Shown here: in pieces, positions 12,746-23,008 of the stretch
How the letters are laid out: each line of letters starts with the position of its first letter
How positions within the stretch are numbered: the first letter of the stretch is position 1
The notes under the pieces: model-generated
The model's input: the letters and a program-made list of their open reading frames with translations, nothing else
Told to the model about the DNA's origin: nothing
Database searches by the model: none
Program-made: the position numbers and the translations under genes
Assembly (NCBI GenBank): GCA_950295325.1
Contig: OX485804.1
Location: forward strand, 11,408,001 to 11,472,000
Direction: 5' to 3'
Source: Polytrichum commune
Taxonomy: Eukaryota; Streptophyta; Polytrichopsida; Polytrichales; Polytrichaceae
Length of the DNA: 64,000 bases

Positions 12746-12859
12746 CCCACTTACTTGACATATACACCTTTCTCTGCCACACTGCAATGATTCATTTCAC
12801 CTTGACTTGACACAATATTAAAATAGTGAGTTAGCCAACATGAGAAAATATGCACTTCA

Positions 12860-13546
12860 TTGTCCCCTGCTTGTATTCCAGGTTCAATTTTGGTACAATT
12901 GTTGCGCTTGAACAATGACGAGAAGGAGAGAGCGCCGGTGATTTCGAGTGCAATGCCAACAAGAGACTTGTTTACTTTGCAGCCACAGCAAACCTTGCAA
13001 ACTGGCGATCCAACTTTGGTTGGCGCCACACTGATGGAGGAGAAGAAGACAATGGCGGTGAAAGTGAAAGGATTTTTTAAGAAAGGCAACATAGACTCGG
13101 TGGAGGTGCACTGTTTATCTGATCTGCCTTCGTGAATCGCGAACATCGTGCATGAGTTCTAACCAGCGATCAATCGTCTCAAATGCAAAGTGGAGTATGT
13201 AATGCTCAGTTTCTCAAATTCCCAGTTCAATGGCAGAGGAGTGTAGATTCTGTATGCTGCCTTTGATCACATACTCATCATTGCTCAATATCTGACTTGA
13301 AGCTGCATACGAGTTGAGGTATGTTGCCACTCCTTCTTGAAAGACTTTGTAATTTGATCTGCTATTTGTTTGCTGCACAGTTATGAAATGTACGTATATG
13401 ACATTGGAATGCAAAGGGGTTCCAAGCAGAACCCAACTTCGTATGCAGTTCCACCTGCTGTCTGTATAGTAACAGAAGACAAGTGGCTTCAAGAGTCCAT
13501 TGTGGGTGCATTTATCAATCATGTCATGAGAAAATTGCCACCCTGA
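12860..13546 (+). pseudogene. Decayed spliced gene of unknown function
   Basis: An open frame from 12860 stops at a TGA (13133-13135). It then continues in the same frame as coding-like sequence (IANIVHEF, PAINRLKCKVEYVMLSFSN, ILYAAFDHILIIAQYL) broken by TAA, TAG and TGA to about 13315. A donor-like GAG|GTATG follows. After a CACAG acceptor at 13380, a convincing terminal exon starts at 13381 (YEMYVYDIGMQRGSKQNP ... INHVMRKLPP, stop 13544-13546). All four nonsense codons could come from CGA, CAA or CAG by a single C-to-T change. The phases across the intron do not match perfectly, so an indel is likely too. I do not recognise the family. GC content is higher than the flanks, which supports an ex-coding origin. 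Confidence 0.45.
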
Positions 13547-13727
13547 CGCTTAACAACAAACTAATGTGCTCATTTCGTAGATCGAGAGTCTATGGTGCGA
13601 CATTGAAGCAACGTAGTTAACATAATTCTCCTGATGATAGTCAACTGATGCACCTCATAAAACGTGAGGTATGTACACTTATGATCAGGTTGGCCATGGC
13701 CATATTCCTCTTGCCAAAACTGTAGAG

Positions 13728-14416
13728 CAATGGTCGGGGAGAACCGACAGCTAGTTCATTATCAGCTGATGGATTTCCCCTCATGGCCGGTCCAAATTTC
13801 CAACCATCGGATGCAATCCGACTATAATTTCAATCCTCCGGCAATTAGCCGATGAACCAGAAAATGTCCTGGAAATGTAGCCGATTCTTCTTGTGAGTTA
13901 TTGAATTTCAACCGGAAGAAGTATTCAAATACTGGCCGATACCTTGGAAATGGTAACTGATACCCTCCGGGTCATGAGCATGGGTATCTGAGTGCAGGTA
14001 GGTATCGAGGGATGCAGGTCAAGGCTTCAAAGATGAAAGGCAACTTGCTCCGCGGCGGCGCCTCCATCCTCCGCCCAATGCGCGCTTCGCCTCCGCCTCC
14101 ATCCTCCGCAATTCCTGCCAAGGATATTAACTCTTCAAATTTAAAGTTTTGAGCATGCCTTTCTTTTCACTTATTCAAGATTTTGCACTAAGAAATGATT
14201 TCTAATAACTTTTCATACATTTTTTAAACAATTAGTGCCGATATGAATTCCATTTAATCGGATATTGGCCAATGAAATATGAAAATATAGGCAATTGGCC
14301 GATTGATTTTACAAAAGACCGGCTCTTGCCGATGTAAATTGGAAAAAATCCGGCCCTTCATAGCAACTACCGGCAATTAGCCACTAACTAAGGCTTCAAA
14401 AACTTCCCGAACTCTG
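13728..14416. mobile_element. hAT element, family E copy 1 (689 bp)
   Basis: The ends CAATGGTCGGGGAG and complement CAGAGTTCGGGAAG are imperfect inverted repeats. The 8-bp TSD CTGTAGAG is exact (13720-13727 and 14417-14424). The interior is rich in CCGAT/ATCGG motifs and has a GC-rich core of GGCGGAGGATGGAG-type repeats near 14050-14120. An inverted sister copy is at 21674-22398. No transposase is encoded. Confidence 0.92.
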
Positions 14417-14579
14417 CTGTAGAGTGTCTCATTGATAATTAGAGTATGATTTATATTATAACTGATGATTTGAATCTTTCAGTTAGTTTTCAGTAGATTT
14501 ATACTATGTTTGTGTGCGCTCATGAAGGTGGTAACTGAATCAATAGGTGGTATTGGGTCTGCCAAGGTGCAAATTTTGA

Positions 14580-16010
14580 AAGGTTGTGTCACAAAAGACC
14601 TCCTACATCTATGACATTTGATTCTTTTCAACATGTTGTCAAGGAGTCCAATAATCATCTTCAAGAACCACTCTCATCACAAGTGACACATCAAGAGGAA
14701 TCCAACAACATATTTTCAATCCAAGGTCCACCAGGGATCATTCACATTCCACAACCAAGTCCAACACAACTTCTAGCTACACAAGTTCCTACCGCAATGT
14801 CATGTACTTCACCAGCTCGGTGGCAACCCAAGTAGTTTATAGACATTATTATGTTAGGAGATCCAAACTAGGACCCAAGTCCAATTTGCATTTCGCCTCA
14901 AACTATTTTTTTCAAGACAACTAAATACTCTAGTCCAACACCTATGATTCTACAACTCATTATGGTTGAAAGTGCTTGTCCTTTGATTGCTAGCCTCCTA
15001 CACTTTGCTCACTCCACCCCTCAAATAAACAGTTGAAATGCAACAACTAATTTCCTTCTCCTTCTCCAACATGCTTCACCAACCTATACCCACAAGCACC
15101 CTCAATCTCATCAAGCATTAAGATAGTTTCTCTCCCCCCCTAATCCCCCAACGTACTCACACATGCTCAATACCAATACTCTTATAACCATGGTTTGCCC
15201 GCCATCATTACTCCACATGTCACAATCTATCACACTCACTTGGCTAACCCTATGTTCAATACGGTCCTCAACATCCAACACTTCTACCTCAACATAGTTA
15301 ACTCACATCCTCTCTAGGATACTTCAATCACCTTTTTCCACTAACAGAATGTCCCAACTCAACTCTCGAGCTCAATGCCTATCCCCTTCATTCAATGTCT
15401 CCCAACAGCTCCCCTCCCTCCCACAACATCTCAAACCAACAACCGCATTTACTCCCAAGGCCGTCCCCTTGACTTCCTCTGTGCCAATAACAACTACCAA
15501 CATGTTTCAATGGTCTTCGCCACCCCTATCCACCTATCCCCACCCATCTCCCCACACAACCTTAACTATTGGCTAGTCCACCACTTACCTTATGCCCCCA
15601 TTGCTTCTCCCATCCTTCCTGCACGTTATCCACCATACATACCGCATCTTCTCCACCTCATTTTGCCGAAAACTCTCACAACAACACTCTTTAACCTTCT
15701 CTACCCAACATATCACCACTCGATGCCTCCACCCATCTCCTCTTTCTTCAACTAGATCTCCACCATTACATCCCACACTACATCATGTAAATTACTCCTT
15801 TTTTCCACTCACAAGGAGTATGTCCTGCTTCCTTAATACACACTATTGTCCTCTCACTTTTACATGCTGCACAATCAACAATTCTCTCAAACTTCTTTGT
15901 CACCTACTCAATTCACCTCACAAGGGTTACATTCATGTGCACACTAACTCAACTCCTCTTCCACTCTATTGTCTACTTACTTGCATGCTCGCACCAACTT
16001 ACAACTACAC
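14580..16010 (+). other. CT-rich stretch upstream of the hAT transposase relic
   Basis: The plus strand is unusually rich in C and T with CA-rich words. This opens several Pro/Ser/Thr-rich frames (14584-14835, 15349-15576, 15375-15755, 15592-16134) in overlapping frames. None has a family signature and they conflict with one another. The composition could be the remnant of an N-terminal low-complexity region of a transposase, but I cannot show continuity with 16163-16531. Confidence 0.3.
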
Positions 16011-16017
16011 ACCAGAG

Positions 16018-16660
16018 CCCTACATTGGGTGCCCATACCCATGCCCATGGGTTTCAGGTGGCCATGAGTGCGATATTATTGTTCATAAGTGGGCATGGGT
16101 TCAATATTATTGTTCATGGGTGAGCATGGGCTAAAGCAAAGCATATTGGAAGGGGTCATTGAGTGAGGGTTGAGATCGTAGTTGTTGGCAACTTTGACGC
16201 ATGTATTGAGCTTGAGTTCAGTTTGTATGAGACATACAAGGTCACTGATCTTGAAAAAAATGAGATCATTGCAACGGTGAACTTAGCATTGCCAATGAAT
16301 CGGGATACCACTGCTAAAAGTATTATCTTGTGGTGGAAGCTGAAAGGAGCCCCCACATTCCCCATCATGTCGCGCGTGGCGCGTTCGGTTTTGTGCATCC
16401 CTGCATCCAACTCCAAATCGGAGTCAAACTTTTCGGATGCAGAGAATACGCTAATCAAGAAGCGCTCCGAGCTGAAGCCAACGATAGTGAATGACCTTTT
16501 ATTTGTCCGATCCAACCAAGACCTGGTGTAGGCGGGTAATACACATTACACAATTTTTTAGTACATGGGCGCAATTTGAATAGCATGGGTGGGCATGGGT
16601 GGGCATGGGTCATGCTATGTGTGGGCATGGTCTGGGTATGGGTGTAATTTAAAGGAAAAT
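16018..16660. repeat. GGGCATGGGT subterminal repeats flanking the transposase relic
   Basis: Left of the relic: CCCATACCCATGCCCATGGG and scattered GGGCATGGG (16028-16130). Right of it: tandem GGGCATGGGTGGGCATGGGT and a final GGGTATGGGTG (about 16580-16650). The outer words are inverted relative to each other, as expected for subterminal transposase-binding motifs of a hAT element. I found no exact TSD. Confidence 0.45.
16163..16531 (+). pseudogene. hAT transposase C-terminal (dimerisation) fragment
   Basis: The 122-residue frame ends with the hAT dimerisation signature: WWKLKGAPTFPIMSRVAR, then IPASNSKSESNFSDAEN, then LIKKRSELKPTIVNDLLF and SNQDLV before the stop. These match the family pattern W-W-K...F-P-I-x-S-x-x-A-R...I-P-A-S...E-x-x-F-S...R-x-x-L-x-P...L-L-F. 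The expected RVFS/SERVFS core is altered to SESNFSDAEN. Upstream catalytic regions are missing, so this is a relic. It may represent the kind of transposase that mobilised the many hAT miniatures here. Confidence 0.85.
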
Positions 16661-16680
16661 GTTGGGCTCTGCTACACACA

Positions 16681-18041
16681 ACATGACCACCTTACTAGTC
16701 TCCATCCACAATGGTAATTCCTCCCCACCTTGAATTGCCAACAATTCTTCAAGCGGCTGACCCTTCAATTGATGAGGTAACATCCTCCAACCCTTTACAA
16801 CACATCCCCATTCTCTAGATTTCTAATACTCCAATCCCACCACCACCTCTTCCTCCCTACAATCTCCAACCACTTTATATTCCTAGTTCTAGAATCAAAG
16901 AGCTTACTCACCCCTTATCTCAAGAATGGAAACCCATAGCAAACTATGTCTAGTATGGGTATGAACCTCTTCAAGACCATTATTTTTATTTGATTTTTTA
17001 AATAAATAAATAAATAATTAATTAATTTCCCAGATTGAGAGGGCATTTCAACATTTTCACATGCATCAATTAGAACATCGAAGGCATGTCGAAGCTCACT
17101 TTGTAACTCCGCATCTTTATTAAATTATTTTCAACTTGCGATTGCATCAATTCAGTCTCCATGACAACGTCATTGCCACATGTTTGAATTGTCTTCTCCA
17201 ACACTACAAATTTTCTTGTCACCACCTTGTGCACTAGAATCATCTATCAATGTGTGATCATAATCACACTCCTCATCCTCCTTCATACTTCCAAATATGA
17301 CTTGAATAAGTGACCCTATCATACAAGTACAAATGTTGTATATTTTCTAGAGGTCCTCCATACATGTACATAACTACGAGTTATATTTTGTGTAGCATAT
17401 GTATATGTAGTACGGATGAGCTCAATTTGATACCCTTTTCATGCACTCACGTATACGTGTTATGAAGGGTGCACTCCTTGTGGCGAAGGTTCATAACTAC
17501 GAGAGCATTTGTGATACATTGTGTAATATGTGTGTTGCTCATATAACTACTACTAAGAAATCTGATACTAAAAGTTTTTTGTTGCTTGAATGATAGTGAC
17601 CATTTTTCGTACATGTTATATATGTAGAAGTATTTTTGTTGTACTTGTACTGATTCTCACCAAATTTTTTACATATTGTTATGAAACTTTGAAGAAAAGT
17701 ATCCTAGAACGTTGCAATTTTGCGTCCGTTTATATAGGGAGGGAACATGAAAGGTTGAGTAATGTCACGTTCTCTTTCTCTGTGAATAATCTTAGTTTGT
17801 GGCACTTTGATTCCACAAGAAAAGTGGGTGATGCAGATTGTTGATTCAATTTCAAGTGGAAGAGAGGGAGAAGGCTTTACTAAACTCAGAAGAATGTAGA
17901 GCTTCATGGGCTGAGCTGAATGTTATATTTTGATTCTTCATTAGCTTTCCTTGATTTCAAAATGATAAGTTATATGTGGTGGGACTTCATAATAGTGGTT
18001 GTGTGGCATAGATGATGGCATCATGTAACCTATCAACCTTC
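16681..18041. other. Intergenic, no gene seen
   Basis: AT-rich DNA with short chance frames only (for example 17590-17844). I see no element boundary. Confidence 0.4.
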
Positions 18042-18688
18042 CAGACCTAAAGTGGCACTAATTACACTAAATGGGGTATAGTGGTGCGAGAAACATCGTC
18101 TCAAAAAAGTTAGTTAACTATAGTGGTGTGAGAAGTGGCGCCTCAAAATAGTTAGTTAACTATATTTAACTATAGTGGGTGGACTGTATGGTAATAGTGC
18201 CCTATATATGCATATATCCCTGCCTTAGGCGACTCCGTCACGGAATTGCCAACTTTCTTAACAACTATAGTTAACTATAGTGGGGCAAGTGACGCTTATA
18301 TGAACTAGAATTGATAAAAAGGTGATACTCTATATTCATATTATCGGTCAAACACGGTAACGCCCGAAAATGGACTTTCATTGTGCAATGGTTCAGTTGG
18401 GTTGTTTGTTGTGGATTCGTATGGGTTCGAGTCCCTCGATGGCATTGGTATTTTTTTTTCCTGCAGCCTGCTGATGAGAGTCGGCATCGTAGTTAACTAC
18501 GGTATCATGTCGGCCTCATGGACCTATTTAACTATAGTGGTTGCAGAAGCGGGCCAGGTTGTGCAATAGTTAACTATAGTGATGAGCTATCGGATCGGCC
18601 TCATGGTCTAGTTAATTATAGTGATGCCCTAAACCAAGTACAAGAAAAGTAGTTAAAATAGTTAACTAGCGTAGTGGTATAAGGTCTA
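18042..18688. mobile_element. hAT MITE, family B copy 2 (TAGTTAACTATAGTG array)
   Basis: Exact 8-bp TSD CAACCTTC (18034-18041 and 18689-18696). The ends CAGACCTAAAGTGGCACTA and complement TAGACCTTATACCACTA are related to those of 655-1323. The interior has about eight TAGTTAACTATAGTG-like motifs, so the motif is a subterminal or internal property of the family and not an independent satellite. A tRNA-like A/B-box pair lies inside (18389-18435). Confidence 0.88.
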
Positions 18689-18803
18689 CAACCTTCTACT
18701 ACTAAGTAGGACATATATATAGGTTAGTACAAAAAGCATAGAGACTATTTGTCAGGGCCATGTTGTGCATATCGGAATAGAAACTCACAAACACATGAAT
18801 TAA

Positions 18804-19302
18804 GGGCCACTTCACACACGAGCCAAGAGCCACAGCTATGAAATGGTGAGAGCCCAAAAGAAAGTGTCCAAAGGCCATCCCAGCACACCTCCAAAATCAT
18901 GTAGTGTGGTCACGGATCCTCAAGTGTAGTGTGAAGTTATATGTGACCAGGCTCTCAACCAAATATTATTTCAGTGAATTTGTATTCAAATGGGTCCTCA
19001 CACATGATATAATAGAATAAATCAATGGTGTTGAGCATTCGGAGTGCCATAGTCTCCCAATTTTGTGTTCAGCCTACCTCCAAGAGGTGGTTTTTAAAAA
19101 CAGTCCACGTGACCATGAATAATGATCCATTACATGCTATGTAGGAATCCATGTAGACTTTACATCCATCTTGCATTTATATACTCCGTTGGTCCCTCAA
19201 GCGTAGTGTGAAGTGAACTTGGACTGCCTCCGCCTTTTCCACCAATGAGAATGCTTGAAGTGTAATGGTCATGGGCTCTCAGTCTCATGTGTGAAGTGGC
19301 CC
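18804..19302. mobile_element. PIF/Harbinger (Tourist-like) element
   Basis: The ends GGGCCACTTCACACACGAG and complement GGGCCACTTCACACATGAG are nearly perfect inverted repeats, flanked by TAA on both sides (18801-18803 and 19303-19305). 499 bp; non-coding. Related in its ends to 1604-2190. Confidence 0.88.
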
Positions 19303-20346
19303 TAAGGTATGCACTATGGGCAGATCTATAGTGAAGGATTTAAAAATTTTAGGGTTAGCTTGAGCCTTAAGGAGACAAGGTTTACTAGACATGTCTAACC
19401 TCTCACACGATTTGTTGTCGGAGCACCTCTTCCAACTTAGACTTAAGCATTGCATGTTGTAAAATGCTATTGAATTAAGGTTTTAATGGATATCCCCCCA
19501 CAAGTAACCTCTCATCACTCTTTGATGTAACTCCCTACATGCTACTTAATAGATTATTTGAATAAAAAATAACTCTTACTACAATGGATTATGTTTACTA
19601 TAGGTCTAAGGTTGCATTCCTAATATCACCGATCCAAATCATTGCAAAATATAGACATATTATTTCTAAGAATGTTTTCGACCTTGAAATCAGGTTTCCA
19701 TGTTGATATTGAGTCTATACCATTAAAATTTTAAGCCTTTGTATCTTTTCCAGACATATTTCAAATAAGACAAACTTTGGTGCTTTGTAACTCCCTGCCA
19801 ATTGCTAATAGAAAATCATTCATTTATTGTTATGATCTATGCTCGATACTTAGGGGCAGTTTACACTATGGACCACGAAGTTGGACCAGGGCGCTGGAAG
19901 AGCGTTGATTGGCTGCTGAACTCGTCCTAGGCCACTTTGGTTTACAATAAGGAAAAAATGGCAGAGGGACCATGGAGGTCGAGGTCCCCAAAATACTATT
20001 TTCAAGCCCTAATAAATGCACTGATACGGTTCAATGGATTTTGCAGTGAGAGAGGCAAGGTAGGAAAAAGGCAGGGGCCAATGGCAAAGAAATGCCATTA
20101 TATTACTTTTTTGATGAATATTTTTGGGGAAAACTCTTCCCACCAGGGCAAGGCTCCCTTTTTCAACATCTATACGATGCAATGAATCCTTGATCATATC
20201 ATAGCCCATGAGACATACCATTTCTTCCATGCCCTACCCCTTAAACTTGCTCCCACATGTTTCATCAAACAATGTGGGACATCTAGAACATAAGAATTTG
20301 AGTGCAAATTTGTTTTTTTTAGTCTACCAACTGAAATGATTGGAAT

Positions 20347-20414
20347 TTTGGGGCTTGTAATATATCGTTGGAAAGGTCTTGAATATATCTTTCCAACGGT
20401 ACATTACACGCCCC
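20347..20414. repeat. Imperfect 65-bp foldback
   Basis: GGGGCTTGTAATATATCGTT-GGAAAG pairs with CTTTCCAACGG...ATTACACGCCCC across a short AT-rich loop. The long, slightly mismatched stem could be a small MITE or a hairpin RNA source. Confidence 0.5.
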
Positions 20415-20537
20415 AAAACTCGTAAAAATTCAAGTTGAAAAAATGAGGAACATTTGTAGTCGTGTAGCGATTGTAAATCAAGGTGGTCAAAAGAACCGCA
20501 ATGGGAAAACAATTGCGGTTCTTTTTTGCATAGTTCT

Positions 20538-20845
20538 CTACTACATTAAATAGGATATTTAGTGTTTGATACACTAAATATGAACGCATACACTAAATAT
20601 CAATAAGCAACATCAAATGTAAACTTTGACACTAAATATCAACTAAGGTAATATGTGGAAGTTACATGTTTTAATTTAGTGTTAGTAAGGATATGAAAAA
20701 AAAATGATAAAAGGAGAATTCCAACATATCTTCTAGCATATCTTCTGACACTAATTATCAAAGAATTGAAAATTAGTGTTGAGGAAGGTATGGTGGTAAC
20801 AACATTAAGTTCAAACAAACCCTAAATATGCTATTTAGTGTAGTG
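20538..20845. mobile_element. CACTA-type MITE, copy 1
   Basis: Right-end complement CACTACACTAAATAGCATAT and left CTACTACATTAAATAGGATA form about 30-bp inverted ends. They begin with CACTA, the hallmark of the CMC/EnSpm superfamily. The interior repeats ACACTAAATATCA and its complement several times. Copies 2 and 3 are at 22676-23008 and 61552-61904. Confidence 0.75.
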
Positions 20846-21673
20846 ACAATACAAGGTGCATGTCACATGTAAATTACATTAAACATGTACAAATTAAATT
20901 GCTCATTTTTTGTGAGAAATCTGTGAGAAGATTTGCAAGCCACATCTTTGACACATTTAACAAGAAGTGAAGCCCAAGAGAAGACAAGAGAATGGTCAAA
21001 CTTGATTTTCTTTTCTTTTCTTTTCTTTTCTTTTCTTTTCAAACTGCCCTTTCTGGACATGTATTACCAAAAAAATCAACACATTCACTTTTTGGTGCAT
21101 GGTCATTCTTCTTGGTCCACATTCAGTTTACACCTAATGAGGGGCCCAAGGCTTTCAAAACTAATTGTTTAAGAAAGTTGGACCATGAAGTCGGACCACT
21201 GAAAAAGGCCCTCTTCCATGGTCGGACTTCATGGTCCATGGTGATGTTAACCGGCCCTTTTTTCGTGACGACTTCAACACATCTCTCTTAATTAAGATAA
21301 GTGAGTATATTTTGATTTGGCCTCTGTAATTGTGGATTTTTCCTCTTGCCCCTTGACCAAATAGTTATACCTATAAAGTGGACTTTGACTCTCATCAGAT
21401 CTCACGGTTAGAAAGAAGCCGAGGACAAATCTGACACAAAATCTAGAATTTTGTACAACATTATTGAACATGTAAGTAACCAGAATTAGGGACTAATTAA
21501 AAAGGTCGAGAAATACAACCACTCGTAAGTTAAATATGGATATTGCTCAACTCCATGAATCTCTAAAGCTGATGCGCTTCAGAGCGATTGAGGAGAAGGA
21601 CGAGCGCATGCAGCATTCAAGTCAAGTGAAGAGAAGATCGATGGACAGACAGACATACAGTAGTGTTTTGTAC

Positions 21674-22398
21674 CAGAGTTCGGGAAGTTCTTGAAGCCTT
21701 AGTTAGTGGCTAATTGCCGGTAGTTGCTACGAAGGGTCGGATGTTTTCCCAATTTACATCGGCAAGAGTCGGTCTTTTGTAAAATCAATCGGCCAATTGC
21801 CTATATTTTCATATTTTCATTGGCCAATGTCCGATTAAATGGAATTCATATCGGCACTAATTGTTTAAAAAATGTATGGAAACTTATTAGAAACCATTTC
21901 TTAGTACAAAATCTTGAATAAGTGAAAAGAAAGGCATGTTTAAAACTTTGAATTTGAAGAGTTCATATCCTTAGTAGGAATTGCGGAGGATGGAGGCGGA
22001 GGCGAAGCGCGCATTGGGCGGAGGATGGAGGCGGAGCACTCTGTGGAGTAGCGGAGGATGGAGGCGCCGCCGCGGCACAAGTTGCCGTTCATCTTCAAAG
22101 CCTGGACCTGCATCCCTTGACACCTACTTGCACTCATATACCCATGCTCATGACCCGGAGGGTATCAGTTACCATTTCCCGGGTATCGGCCAGTATTTGG
22201 ATACTTCTTCCGGTTGGAATCCAGTAGCTCACAAGAAGAATCGGCTACATTTCCAAGACATTTTCTGGTTCATCGGCTAATTGCCGGAGGATTGAAATTA
22301 CAGTCGGATTGCCATCCGATGGTTGGAAATTTGGACCGGCCATGAGGGAAAATCCATCGGCTGATAATGAAGTAGCCGTCGGTTCTCCCCGACCATTG
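21674..22398. mobile_element. hAT element, family E copy 2 (725 bp)
   Basis: An inverted-orientation sister of 13728-14416 over its whole length, with an exact 8-bp TSD TTTTGTAC (21666-21673 and 22399-22406). The GGCGGAGGATGGAGGCGGAG core near 21985-22070 is longer here than in copy 1. The frames at 21981-22280 (+) and 21940-22137 (-) are products of this repeat. Confidence 0.92.
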
Positions 22399-22675
22399 TT
22401 TTGTACGAATGGAAGTTACACTAATATATATATATATATACACACACCATGAAGCTGGATTAATTAATTAAGCCTGCTAGAAGTTGGAATGCTTGAATAA
22501 TGAAGTCAACCTTCCTCCTTCAATGTGTCTACGTAATCAATCTAATTGCGTCGAAGTTGGCATCAATCGGCCTCTGATTAATTGATGCAATTAATCCTGA
22601 GATGAAGAAAACAAGTGCTCTGAAGTTCATCACCTCTGTCCCATTATCTACGATTGTGGTAGTTGTGTAACCTTC

Positions 22676-23008
22676 GTTACACAAAATATGATATTTAGTG
22701 TTCAATACACTAAATACGAACGCATACACTAAATATCAATAACCCTCGGTAAGTAAGTAACATTAAATGTAAACTCAAACGCTAAATATCAACTATGGTA
22801 ATATGTGGAAGTTACATGTTCGAATTTAGTGTTAGTAAGGATATGAAAAGAAAAAAGGACATAACAAGGGAGGTGGCAGTATGGAAGGTGGCAACACATT
22901 TATGTCTAACACTAGTTGTCAAAAAGAATTGAAAATTAGTGTTGAGCATGGTAGGGTGGTAACAACACTAAATGTAGTCACACACTAAATACCATATTTT
23001 GTGTAGTG
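22676..23008. mobile_element. CACTA-type MITE, copy 2
   Basis: Inverted ends TACACAAAATATGATATTTA (left) and complement CACTACACAAAATATGGTAT (right). The interior follows copy 1 (GGTAATATGTGGAAGTTACA, AATTTAGTGTTAGTAAGGAT, AATTGAAAATTAGTGTTGAG). Confidence 0.78.

Larger units (their letters stand above)
19853..21257. mobile_element. Composite Tourist-like element with nested CACTA MITE
   Basis: The left GGGGCAGTTTACACTATGGAC and right ...GTCCATGGTG-ATGTTAACCGGCCC ends match the family of 53294-53836. The interiors align at about 19930-20110 and 20950-21240. About 0.8 kb in the middle (roughly 20150-20950) is absent from the 53-kb copy and includes the CACTA-type element 20538-20845. The right end has decayed, so the TSD cannot be confirmed. 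Confidence 0.65.

Noticed and set aside
18389..18460. tRNA gene
   Set aside because: A/B boxes are present but the spacing is too short and no acceptor or anticodon stem can be formed.
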